This document shows, piece after piece, positions 35,696 to 44,044 of a stretch of 64,000 nt of DNA. The stretch lies in assembly GCF_001514145.1 (NCBI RefSeq), contig NZ_KQ948656.1, forward strand, positions 620,001 to 684,000, given 5' to 3'. The stretch comes from Streptomyces canus (GTDB lineage: Bacteria > Actinomycetota > Actinomycetes > Streptomycetales > Streptomycetaceae). Each line of letters begins with the position of its first letter. The stretch's first letter is position 1. The position numbers and the translations under genes are program-made. Under the pieces are notes generated by a model. The model ran no database searches and was not told the origin of the DNA. It saw only the letters and a program-made list of their open reading frames with translations.

Positions 35696-37098
35696 TTGTC
35701 CATCCACTGGTCGAGCGTCTGGTTGAAGTGGCGGATGCGGCTCTCCTGGTAGTTGGACAGCGTGATGCCCGGCTTGCGCATCGCCTTCAGACCCTGCTGG
35801 ACATAGGGCAGGTTCTCGCAGTCCTGGTCGAAGACCGGCCCGAGGACGCCGAGTTCGGGGATGTCCGCGAAGAGCATGTCGTCCGGCACCCAGCGGATCT
35901 TGACCGGGGGCGGCATCTCGCCGGGCTTCTTCGGGGCCGACATGAAGATGATCTCCGCGATGCAGGCGTCGGGGTCGAGGCCGTGGGGCCGGAACCGGTA
36001 GATGATGTTGGACTTGGCGCCGCCCCAGGGGTTGAAGTTCGGGAACAGCAGGTAGTTGATGGCGTCCAGCAGTTCGGTGTCCGCGGTCTGCGAGAAGTCC
36101 TGGTGCGAGGTGGTCGCCAGCTGGTCGCGCATCCGCTGGGCGAGGACCTGACGGGCGGTGCCGCCGGGCGGGATCGACGGCAGTTCGTCGCCCTCCTGTA
36201 TCACCAGATCCCGGCCCTGGGCCGCCGCGTAGAAGGCACGGGAGTCGTAGAAGGTCTCCAGGACGTCCTCCTCCGTGACGGAGTCGGCCACGTGGGGACT
36301 CGGGGCGCCCTGGATGTTGATCATCCGGTTCCAGTTCGGCTGGTCCGCCATCACGTCGTACTGGGAGTTGGCGTCGGCCAGCCACGGCAGCATCTGCGGG
36401 TGCGTGGCGATCACATGGAAGGACTCGATGAACGCGTCCTGGGCGACCTTCCAGTTGCAGGGCAGCACCTTGGCGATGTGCAGCGACTTGTAGCGGTTCT
36501 CCAGCGGCCAGATGTAGTAGTCGTCGAAGGTACCGCGGTAGCTCTCGAAGGACTCGGCGTACGGGTCCATGTTGATGAAGACGAAGCCGCGCCAGGTGGC
36601 CACCTTGGCCTCGGGCAGCGAGAACTTCTCGGGGGTGACGTGCGGGAAGTCCCAGGCACAGGGCGGACTCTGCATGCTGCCGTCGAGGTTCCAGGCGAAG
36701 CCGTGGAAGGGGCAGCGGAACTCGCCGACGTTGCCGCCACTGGTGCGCAGCTTGCGGCCGCGGTGCAGGCAGACGTTGACGTACGCGCGGATCTCCTCGG
36801 GTGCCGTGCGCACGACGATCAGTGAGTCGTCACCGATCTCGTAGATCTCGTGGTCGCCGACCTCGGGGATCTCGCTCTCCAGGCAGGCGAACTGCCACAC
36901 GCGCCGCCAGACCTGTTCCATCTCGCGTTCGGCCCAGGCGCGGGAGGTGAAGCGGGCGGCGTCGATGTCCTCGCTGCCGATGTGGTCGTTGTGGTCGAAC
37001 CTCAGCGCCTTGGGGACCGGCCGGCTGTCCCGGTCGAGATAGTCCTGGACGCTGGGTCCGGGGCACCGCGCCGTGCCCGTCTCCGACGTATCGTCCAT
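35692..37098 (-). CDS. Rieske non-haem iron oxygenase alpha subunit 2
   Basis: This 468-aa ring-hydroxylating-type oxygenase has Rieske ligands C110, H112, C129 and H132, and iron ligands H228 and H233 in FIESFHVIATHP. It has an extended C-terminal region relative to Rieske 1. The sequence places it with steroid/aromatic-acid-type alpha subunits, but no beta subunit follows, so it should be an alpha3-type enzyme. GAGGAG precedes the start. It heads the minus-strand operon Rieske-ferredoxin-72 aa-MDR. Confidence 0.92.
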   Translation of the reverse strand: MDDTSETGTARCPGPSVQDYLDRDSRPVPKALRFDHNDHIGSEDIDAARFTSRAWAEREMEQVWRRVWQFACLESEIPEVGDHEIYEIGDDSLIVVRTAPEEIRAYVNVCLHRGRKLRTSGGNVGEFRCPFHGFAWNLDGSMQSPPCAWDFPHVTPEKFSLPEAKVATWRGFVFINMDPYAESFESYRGTFDDYYIWPLENRYKSLHIAKVLPCNWKVAQDAFIESFHVIATHPQMLPWLADANSQYDVMADQPNWNRMINIQGAPSPHVADSVTEEDVLETFYDSRAFYAAAQGRDLVIQEGDELPSIPPGGTARQVLAQRMRDQLATTSHQDFSQTADTELLDAINYLLFPNFNPWGGAKSNIIYRFRPHGLDPDACIAEIIFMSAPKKPGEMPPPVKIRWVPDDMLFADIPELGVLGPVFDQDCENLPYVQQGLKAMRKPGITLSNYQESRIRHFNQTLDQWMDK

Positions 37099-37504
37099 CT
37101 TCGCTCCTCAGACAGAAACTTTAGAGTGAGTGTAGTTATCGATCGCGGTCAGGAGCAACACTCACGACATCACCCAAGCGACGTTCACCTTGAATTAGTG
37201 GTGACCAACCCCTCCCCAAGCCGGTCGGGGCGTGTCACACTCCGTCGCATCCGAGGCTGTAGAGCCTCAAAAGTTTCTCCACGGCCAGAGGTGGCGTTCC
37301 GCCCCGTCTCGGCCACAGCGCCGCCCGGTCATCCCGACGGCCCGCGCCGTACCCCACGACGGCGATCCACGCAGCTTTCGATCACCCATGCGTGCCGTCC
37401 CGGACCGGGCGGCAACGGATCCCGCCTGACAGAGCCGGCCGCCGCGGACGCACAAGCGACGCGGGCCGCCGCAGCGCAGGCCCACACCACGGGAGTACTC
37501 AACG
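37099..37504. promoter_or_regulatory. Divergent promoter region, Rieske 2 / ABC importer
   Basis: A dyad GTGAGTGT (37125-37132) / ACACTCAC (about 37157-37164) flanks a TATCGATCG core near the Rieske start and is a candidate operator. A second hairpin GAGGCT-GTAG-AGCCTC lies at 37252-37267. No gene is seen in the remaining sequence up to the importer. Confidence 0.5.
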
Positions 37505-38650
37505 ATGAGTCCCAGACCCGGACGCGCGCTCCGTCGCGCGCTCACCGCGATCGTCCCCGTCACCGCCCTGCTCACCCTGGCGGCGTGCGGCACCGACACC
37601 ACTCCGGCCGCCGACTCCGCCAAGGCCGCGGGCGCCGACCCCGCCGGGCTGAGCGCGGCCCGCGCGGCCATGACGAAGTACTCGGCGCGCCCGGACAAGA
37701 TCCCCGTCACCGCACCGGTGGGCAAGAAGATCCCCGCGGGCAAGAAGATCGACTTCATCCTGTGCGGCGTGCAGTCCTGCAAGGATCTGGCCGACTTCTT
37801 CACCGCCGGGGCCAAGGAACTCGGCTGGGACGTCAAGCAGATCGCCACGCAGGGCACACCGGAGTCCGTCCAGGCCGCCTACGAGCAGGCACTGCGCGAC
37901 AAGCCGGACGCCGTCGTCGCCTCCGGGTTCCCGCGCGCGGTGTACGCCAAGCAGCTGGCGCAGCTGAAGAAGGCCGGGATCCCGGTCATCCAGTCGAACG
38001 CCGACGACGTGGCGGGCGACGGCATCTCCCTGTTGAAGAACGGGCCGAAGGACGTCGCCGTCCAGGGCGAGATGCTCGCCTCGTGGGTGGTGTCGGACAG
38101 CGGCGCCAAGGCCGACACCGTCTACTTCGACCTGCCCGCCTACACCATCCTCAAGCCGGTCAAGGACACGTTCGCGGCCAAGTACCAGCAGTGGTGCGCG
38201 GGTTGCGGGCTGGACACCGTCGACGTGCCGATCACCGCGATCGGCAAGGACATGCCGGACCGCGTGGTCTCCTACGTCCGCTCGCACCCGAAGGTGACCC
38301 ACATCGTCTTCTCGCTGGGCCTGCTCAACGTGGGCGTGCCGGCCGCACTGAAGACCGCCGGCATCACCGGCAAGCACATCGCGGTGAACGTCGGTGACGC
38401 GCAGAACTACCAGTACATCGAGAGCGGCCTCAGCGACGCCGCCATGGCCCTCAACTCCCACGAGGCCGCCTGGCTCCAGGTCGACGCGCTGGCCCGCCAC
38501 TTCACCGGCCAGTCCATGGCGGTGGACCAGAAGGCGGTGCTGCCCAACATGCTGATCACCGGCAAGGACAACCTCCCGTCCGCCGACGGTGACTTCCCGC
38601 TCGTCGAGGACTACCAGGCGCAGTTCAAGGCGCTCTGGGGTCTGAGCTGA
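37505..38650 (+). CDS. ABC importer substrate-binding lipoprotein (ribose type)
   Basis: This 381-aa lipoprotein has a signal peptide and lipobox LAAC (Cys about residue 28) followed by a periplasmic-binding-protein-4 fold with GTPESVQAAYEQALRDKPDAVV and INDs-like hinge segments. Two Cys pairs (CGVQSC and CAGC) suggest disulfides, which is unusual in this family. It captures substrate outside the membrane for the next two genes. The family binds sugars, but members near aromatic clusters are also known to bind other ligands; here the ligand is unknown. Confidence 0.88.
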   Translation: MSPRPGRALRRALTAIVPVTALLTLAACGTDTTPAADSAKAAGADPAGLSAARAAMTKYSARPDKIPVTAPVGKKIPAGKKIDFILCGVQSCKDLADFFTAGAKELGWDVKQIATQGTPESVQAAYEQALRDKPDAVVASGFPRAVYAKQLAQLKKAGIPVIQSNADDVAGDGISLLKNGPKDVAVQGEMLASWVVSDSGAKADTVYFDLPAYTILKPVKDTFAAKYQQWCAGCGLDTVDVPITAIGKDMPDRVVSYVRSHPKVTHIVFSLGLLNVGVPAALKTAGITGKHIAVNVGDAQNYQYIESGLSDAAMALNSHEAAWLQVDALARHFTGQSMAVDQKAVLPNMLITGKDNLPSADGDFPLVEDYQAQFKALWGLS

Positions 38651-38665
38651 GCGCCGGAAGGAGCG

Positions 38666-40222
38666 ATGGTGCACGCTGAAACGCCGCTCGGGTCGGCCGG
38701 GACGCAGGAGACCGACCGGCCCGTGCTGCGGGTGTCCGGACTGTCGAAGCGATTCGGCGCGACCCAGGCACTCCAGGACGTCGACCTCGACATCGCCCAC
38801 GGCGAGATCCATGCGCTGATCGGGCCCAACGGCTCCGGCAAGTCGACCCTCATCAAGATCCTCGCCGGGTATCACCACGCAGCCCCGGGAGCGGCCGCCG
38901 AACTCGACGGCGAGCCGTTCGGCCTGGGCCAGGTCACCGGCTCCCGGCACGACCGGCTCCGCTTCGTCCACCAGGAGCTGGGCCTGGTCGGCGAGTTGAG
39001 CGCCACGGACAACCTCGCGCTCAGCCGCGGCTTCGCCCGTACGGCCCTGGGCAACATCCGCTGGCCGGAGATGGAACGCCGGACGACCGCCCTGGTCGAA
39101 CGCTTCGGCCTCGGTATCGACGTACGCCGTCCCCTGTCGACGGCCACCCCCGTCCAGCGCGCGGTGGTGGCCATCGCCGCCGCGCTGCAGGGCTGGGAGG
39201 GCCGCCGCGGCGTCCTGGTGCTCGACGAGCCGACCGCGGTGCTGCCGCCCGGGGAGGTGGCCCGGCTCTTCGACATCGTGCGGGAGATCCGCGACTCCGG
39301 TGCCAGCGTCCTGTACGTCTCGCACCGGATGGACGAGATCTTCGCGCTCGCCGACCGGGTCACCGTGATCCGCGGCGGTCGCCGTATCGCCACCCGCCGG
39401 GTCGACGAGCTCACTCCCCGGTCGCTGGCGGAGCTGATGGCGGGCGAGGAGACGGAGACCGAGCACCGGCCGCGGCCCGTTTCCGATGGCGCCGAGGCCG
39501 TGCTGGAGGTGCGCGGATTGTCGGCCGGTCCGCTGCACGGCGTCGACTTCACCCTGGCCCGGGGCGAGCGGCTGGGCATCACCGGCCTGGTCGGCTCGGG
39601 CCACGAGGTGGTGCCGTACGCGGTGTGCGGGGCGTACGGCGGACCGGTGCGCGGCCAGGTGCGGGTACCGGAGCGCTCCCCGCGCTGGGTCGACGCGAAG
39701 GACGCGGGGCGGCTCGGTATCCCTCTCGTTCCCGCGGACCGGGCCGGTGAGGGCGTGATCGGTGACTTCTCGGTCGGCGAGAACCTCACCCTCCCGCTGC
39801 TCGACCGGCTCCGTGCACGGGCCGGGCGGCTGCACCGGCGCCACGAATCCTCACTCGCCGAGGAATGGATCCGGCGGGTCGGAGTGCGCGCGGCCGGCCG
39901 CGGCGCGCGGATCACCACGCTGAGCGGCGGCAACCAGCAGAAGGTCGTGGTGGCCCGCTGCCTGGCCCAGCAGCCGCCGGTACTGGTGCTGTGCGAACCC
40001 ACGGCGGGCGTCGACATCGCGACCCGTCTGCAGCTGTACGACCTGATAGAGCGTCAGGCCGATGAGGGGATGGGCGTGATCGTGTCCTCGTCCGACACCG
40101 AGGACCTGCTCGCCCTGTGCACCCGGGTCCTGGTGGTACGGGACGGCCGGATCGTACGGGAGATCAGCGGCCGGGACATCACCGAGCCCGCGCTGGTCCA
40201 CGCCATGGAAGGAACCGAGTGA
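38666..40222 (+). CDS. ABC importer ATPase (RbsA/MglA type)
   Basis: This 518-aa protein has two fused nucleotide-binding domains. The first has Walker A GPNGSGKST and Walker B VLVLDEPTAVL. The second has a degenerate Walker A (TGLVGSGHE) but an intact signature LSGGNQQK. This asymmetry is normal for ribose-type ATPases. The ATG follows GAAGGAG. It powers the permease encoded next. Confidence 0.92.
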   Translation: MVHAETPLGSAGTQETDRPVLRVSGLSKRFGATQALQDVDLDIAHGEIHALIGPNGSGKSTLIKILAGYHHAAPGAAAELDGEPFGLGQVTGSRHDRLRFVHQELGLVGELSATDNLALSRGFARTALGNIRWPEMERRTTALVERFGLGIDVRRPLSTATPVQRAVVAIAAALQGWEGRRGVLVLDEPTAVLPPGEVARLFDIVREIRDSGASVLYVSHRMDEIFALADRVTVIRGGRRIATRRVDELTPRSLAELMAGEETETEHRPRPVSDGAEAVLEVRGLSAGPLHGVDFTLARGERLGITGLVGSGHEVVPYAVCGAYGGPVRGQVRVPERSPRWVDAKDAGRLGIPLVPADRAGEGVIGDFSVGENLTLPLLDRLRARAGRLHRRHESSLAEEWIRRVGVRAAGRGARITTLSGGNQQKVVVARCLAQQPPVLVLCEPTAGVDIATRLQLYDLIERQADEGMGVIVSSSDTEDLLALCTRVLVVRDGRIVREISGRDITEPALVHAMEGTE

Positions 40223-40223
40223 C

Positions 40224-41345
40224 ATGACATCCACCCCGACCCGGACCGCCGAGTTCCGGCCGAGCGGAACCGAGGTGCCCACGGCGTCCGGCGCACGGAC
40301 CCTGGGCACGCTGGGCCGACGTGCGGCGGCAGCCCTGTCGTTCCGCACCATCGGCGCCGTCTACGTGTGGCTGCTGATCATCGTCCTCTTCTCCGTGTGG
40401 GCGCCGGACACGTTCCCGACCGTCACCACGGTCAAGCAGGTCCTCAACGGCAACGCGGTGGCGGGGCTGGTGGCGCTCAGCGTCGTACTCCCACTGACCG
40501 CACGTGTCTTCGATCTGTCGGTCGCCTACACGATGTCCCTCACGAGTGTGCTGACCGCCCACTTCCTGGTCTCCACGGGCCTGGGCCCCACCGCTGCGAT
40601 CGCCCTGGCGATGACCGCCGCGCTGGTGGTCGGGGTGGTCAACGGAGTCGTGGTGGTGGTGCTGCGGGTCGACTCGTTCATCGCCACCCTGGCCACCGGC
40701 GCGCTGATCCAGTCCCTGATCACGATGGTCACCGACGACAGCTCCATCACCGGGGTCCAGTTGCTGGCCAAACCGTTCGCCGACATCGCGCAGCTGGACG
40801 TCGGCGGCATCACCCTGCCGGTGCTGTATCTGCTGCTCGCCGCGACGGCCATCTGGTTCCTGCTGGAACACACCGCGACCGGGCGCCGGTTGTACGCGAC
40901 CGGCTTCAACACCGACGCGGCACGCCTGCAGGGGGTGCGCACCAACCGGCTGCGCTTTCTGACCCTGGTGACGTCCGCGCTGCTCGCGGGCTTCGCGGGA
41001 GTCGTCTTCGCGTCCTCGGTGGGGTCCGGATCGCCGAGCGCGGGCACCCCGTATCTGCTGTCGGCCTACGCGGCGGCCTTCGTCGGGGCGACCCAGTTGC
41101 GTGCGGGCCGCTTCAACGCCTGGGGGACGGTGATCGCGGTGCTGCTGCTCGGCACCGGCATCACCGGGCTCGGACTCGCCACCAGCGCGCAGTGGGCCGC
41201 GAGCCTGTTCACCGGTTCGGTTCTCATCGTCGCGCTCGTTCTCACGGGTGGGCGGATCACCCTGCCGGCGGTCCTGCGCCGCCACAAGGCGCCCGTGTCC
41301 GCCGAGACCGGCGACGTATCCGCCCCGGACAAGGAGTTCTCATGA
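40224..41345 (+). CDS. ABC importer permease (RbsC type)
   Basis: This 373-aa membrane protein has about eight to ten hydrophobic segments and the BPD-2 pattern, with the EAA-like loop ATGFNTDAARLQGVRTNRLR. It starts 1 bp after the ATPase stop. It forms the channel of the single importer in the island. Confidence 0.9.
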   Translation: MTSTPTRTAEFRPSGTEVPTASGARTLGTLGRRAAAALSFRTIGAVYVWLLIIVLFSVWAPDTFPTVTTVKQVLNGNAVAGLVALSVVLPLTARVFDLSVAYTMSLTSVLTAHFLVSTGLGPTAAIALAMTAALVVGVVNGVVVVVLRVDSFIATLATGALIQSLITMVTDDSSITGVQLLAKPFADIAQLDVGGITLPVLYLLLAATAIWFLLEHTATGRRLYATGFNTDAARLQGVRTNRLRFLTLVTSALLAGFAGVVFASSVGSGSPSAGTPYLLSAYAAAFVGATQLRAGRFNAWGTVIAVLLLGTGITGLGLATSAQWAASLFTGSVLIVALVLTGGRITLPAVLRRHKAPVSAETGDVSAPDKEFS

Positions 41346-42388
41346 TGAAGGCGGTTCAGTACCGGACGGTGGGCAGCGCGCCCGAGGTCGTCGAGGTTCC
41401 CGTGCCCGAGCCGGGCCCGGGCCAGGTGCTGCTGAAGGTGACGGCCGCGGGACTGTGCCACTCGGACCTGGCGGTCATGAGCTGGCCGCAGGAGCAGTTC
41501 CCCTATCCCCTGCCGATGACGCTCGGTCACGAGGGCGTCGGCACCGTCGCGGCTTTGGGCAGCGGGGCAACGGGAGTGGCCGAGGGCGACGACGTGGCGG
41601 TGTACGGCCCGTGGGGCTGTGGTCTGTGCCGGGCGTGCGCGGAGGGCAGGGAGAACTCCTGCCCGCACGCCGCCGGGCTCGGCATCATGCCGCCGGGGCT
41701 CGGCTCGCCGGGCGCGCTCGCGGAGTACATGGTGGTGGACTCGCCGCGACATCTGGTGCCGCTGAACGGGCTGGACCCGGCGCAGGCCGCACCTCTGACG
41801 GACGCCGGCCTGACGCCGTACCACGCGATCCGCGCGTCCCTGCCCAAGCTCGTGCCCGGCAGCACGGCGGTGGTGGTCGGCGTCGGCGGCCTGGGCCATA
41901 TCGCCGTACAGCTGCTGCGGGCGTTGACCCCGGCCCGGGTGGTCGCCCTCGATGTCGGCAAGGAGAAACTGGAACTGGCCCGCGCGGTCGGCGCGCACGA
42001 GACGCTGCTCTCCGACGGCGAGGCGGCGGCCCGGGTGCGGGAGCTGACCGACGGCATCGGGGCCGAGGTGGTGCTGGACTTCGTGGGGGCCGAGGCGACC
42101 CTGGCGGTGGCCGCCGCTGCGGTGGCGGTGGCGGGCGATGTCACCGTCGTCGGCATCGGGGGTGGCACTCTCCCGGTCGGCTTCGGCGGCGGTCTGCCGT
42201 TCGAGGTGTCCGCCTGCGCCCCCTACTGGGGCAGCCGCCGGGAGCTCATCGAGGTCCTCGAACTGGCGAGGCAGGGGCTCGTCTCCTCCCACGTCGAGAC
42301 CTTCTCGATCGACGACGCCCCCCTGGCGTACGAGCGCCTGCACGCCGGGGAGGTGGGCGGGCGCGCGGTCGTGCTGCCGCAGGGCTGA
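41342..42388 (+). CDS. Zinc-dependent alcohol dehydrogenase
   Basis: This 348-aa MDR enzyme has catalytic zinc ligands in GLCHSD and GHEGVG and a structural zinc group CGLC-x2-C-x7-C. The cofactor loop is GVGGLGHIA, with an Asp at the end of beta-2 (VVALDVGK) that favours NAD. It overlaps the permease gene by 4 bp (ATGA), so import and alcohol oxidation are linked. Two ATG codons are possible (41342 and 41345). This is likely the first oxidation of a hydroxyl group on the substrate or a linked alcohol. Confidence 0.9.
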   Translation: MMKAVQYRTVGSAPEVVEVPVPEPGPGQVLLKVTAAGLCHSDLAVMSWPQEQFPYPLPMTLGHEGVGTVAALGSGATGVAEGDDVAVYGPWGCGLCRACAEGRENSCPHAAGLGIMPPGLGSPGALAEYMVVDSPRHLVPLNGLDPAQAAPLTDAGLTPYHAIRASLPKLVPGSTAVVVGVGGLGHIAVQLLRALTPARVVALDVGKEKLELARAVGAHETLLSDGEAAARVRELTDGIGAEVVLDFVGAEATLAVAAAAVAVAGDVTVVGIGGGTLPVGFGGGLPFEVSACAPYWGSRRELIEVLELARQGLVSSHVETFSIDDAPLAYERLHAGEVGGRAVVLPQG

Positions 42389-42405
42389 GCCACGCGTGCC
42401 TGTTG

Positions 42406-42430
42406 GCCCGGGTCCCCGCGGGGCCCGGGC
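42406..42430. terminator. Hairpin terminator
   Basis: GCCCGGG (42406-42412) and CCCGGGC (42424-42430) with inner CCCC/GGGG form an 11-bp stem with one bulged T. It lies between the convergent alcohol dehydrogenase and ThuA-like genes. Confidence 0.75.
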
Positions 42431-42439
42431 CCGGGCACG

Positions 42440-43237
42440 TCAGGCCGACGCCGGTGCGGTGACCGGACGCTCCGCGGCCACGGCCCGCTCCAGACACCGC
42501 CCGAGCACCGTCAGGAACTCCGGTGTCTCCCAGGGCCCCCGGTCCACACGCCGGGTGTCGTCCACGCCGAGGTCCTGCATGTCGTACCGGCCTCGGCAGT
42601 GGCCGAGGGTGAAGTAGCAGACCTCGCCGAGACCGTGCCGTTTCAGATAGAGGACGGGACGGGGCGCGCCGTCCAGCGCCGCCGTGTCGCCCTCCTCGAA
42701 GCCGCGGCACGGCCCGGTGTACTCGGCGTGCAGCAGCACTTCCAGCTCTCCGTGCAGCTCGCACACATACAGCTCGTCGGTGACGGTGAACGGTTCGATT
42801 CCGGCGACCAGCGGATGGTCGGGCCGGGTCACGCGCACCTCGTACGGCTCGATGGGCGGGTGCGCCAGGAACTGGCTGCCGAGCACCTCAGCCAGCTGCC
42901 CGAGCAGCCGGGGGGTGGAGAACATCCGGGGTCCGCCGGGGGCCGGTTCCTCGATGACCGAGTTGGTGCCGTGCAGGGCGAGCCAGCGCCCGCCCCGCGC
43001 GGTGAAGCGTGCCAGAGCGTCCCGCTGCGCCGGCCGGGGCCGCACATCGCAGGTGTAGGTGACCAGCAGATCAGCCTGCTCCAGCGCGGGGAGGCAGTCG
43101 TAGTCCTGGTAGACCCTGGTGCGGACCCGGGGATGGTCGCCCAGCATCTCCAGCAGCCTGAGCCTCGCGTGGTCGAAGTCGTGCCATCTGCCGCCGCAGA
43201 CCAGTACGGCGTCCAGGCGGCCTGCCGGGCCCGCCAC
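42440..43237 (-). CDS. ThuA-like protein
   Basis: This 265-aa protein has the ThuA/glutamine-amidotransferase-like fold: VLVCGGRWHDFD, DLLVTYTCDVRP and GGRWLALHGTNS. ThuA proteins are linked to 3-keto-sugar and trehalose metabolism, though their exact activity is often unknown. The GTG start is 3 bp after the upstream SDR stop. Its presence beside a ribose-type importer hints at a sugar- or polyol-like moiety in the substrate. Confidence 0.8.
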   Translation of the reverse strand: MAGPAGRLDAVLVCGGRWHDFDHARLRLLEMLGDHPRVRTRVYQDYDCLPALEQADLLVTYTCDVRPRPAQRDALARFTARGGRWLALHGTNSVIEEPAPGGPRMFSTPRLLGQLAEVLGSQFLAHPPIEPYEVRVTRPDHPLVAGIEPFTVTDELYVCELHGELEVLLHAEYTGPCRGFEEGDTAALDGAPRPVLYLKRHGLGEVCYFTLGHCRGRYDMQDLGVDDTRRVDRGPWETPEFLTVLGRCLERAVAAERPVTAPASA

Positions 43238-43240
43238 GGC

Positions 43241-44005
43241 TCAGTACTGGACGCGGGTCAGCAGCCCGCCGTCCACCACGAGGTTGACTCCGACACAGAA
43301 GGAGCCCGTCCGGCCGAGCAGGAACGCCACCGCGGCGGCCACGTCCTCGGCGGTGCCGTAGCGGCCGATCGGCAGCTTGGCGAGCACCTCCTCGTAGACC
43401 TCCGGACGGCTGGTGCGGATGGTCTCCCACGCGCCGCCGGGGAAGTCGATCGGGCCGGGCGAGACGGTGTTGACGCGGATGCCCTTCGGGGCGAGGGCAT
43501 GGGCGAGGGCCGAGGCGTGCTGGACGACGGCGGCCTTCAGCGCGGAGTAGGAGTTGGCGCCCGCCGGGCGAGCGGTGTCGGAGGCGTTGGTGGTGCCGAT
43601 GGCCACGACGGCGGCCCGGTCGGAGGCCTCCAGATGGGGAAGAGCCGCCTCGACGAGGCCGGCGAACGGGATCAGGTCGCCGCGCAGGCTGGCCTCCCAC
43701 GACTCGGGCCCTTTGACGTTGCCCGCCGAGACGTTGGACACCAGCAGGTCCAGTCCGCCGAGTTCACCGGCCGCCCGCCCCACGAAGCCCGCGAGGGCGG
43801 CCGGGTCGGTGACGTCGACCGGTTCCGCGAAGACGGTGGCCCCTTCGCCCCGCAGTTCGGCGGCCGCCTTGGCCAGCCCTTCCTCACCCCGGGCGCACAG
43901 GGCCAGTGCACAGCCCTCGGCGGCCAGGGTCTCGGCGATCGCCCGGCCGATACCCCGGCTCGCACCGGTCACCAGCGCCTTCGCGCCTGTCAGTCCCAGT
44001 TCCAT
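43241..44005 (-). CDS. Short-chain dehydrogenase/reductase
   Basis: This 254-aa SDR has TGASRGIG, catalytic Tyr/Lys in NSYSALKAA, and NVSAG in place of NNAG. The ATG at 44005 is chosen because AGGAG sits 8 nt upstream, too close for the GTG at 44014. It follows the acyl-CoA dehydrogenase gene with a hairpin between them. Confidence 0.88.
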   Translation of the reverse strand: MELGLTGAKALVTGASRGIGRAIAETLAAEGCALALCARGEEGLAKAAAELRGEGATVFAEPVDVTDPAALAGFVGRAAGELGGLDLLVSNVSAGNVKGPESWEASLRGDLIPFAGLVEAALPHLEASDRAAVVAIGTTNASDTARPAGANSYSALKAAVVQHASALAHALAPKGIRVNTVSPGPIDFPGGAWETIRTSRPEVYEEVLAKLPIGRYGTAEDVAAAVAFLLGRTGSFCVGVNLVVDGGLLTRVQY

Positions 44006-44025
44006 CGATGTCACTCCTTTGTGAG

Positions 44026-44044
44026 AAGGCCTCTTGTTGGCCTT
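44026..44044. terminator. Intra-operon hairpin
   Basis: AAGGCC-N7-GGCCTT lies just after the stop codon of the minus-strand acyl-CoA dehydrogenase and just before the SDR ribosome site. It may be a partial terminator that lowers expression of the SDR and ThuA-like genes. Confidence 0.55.
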
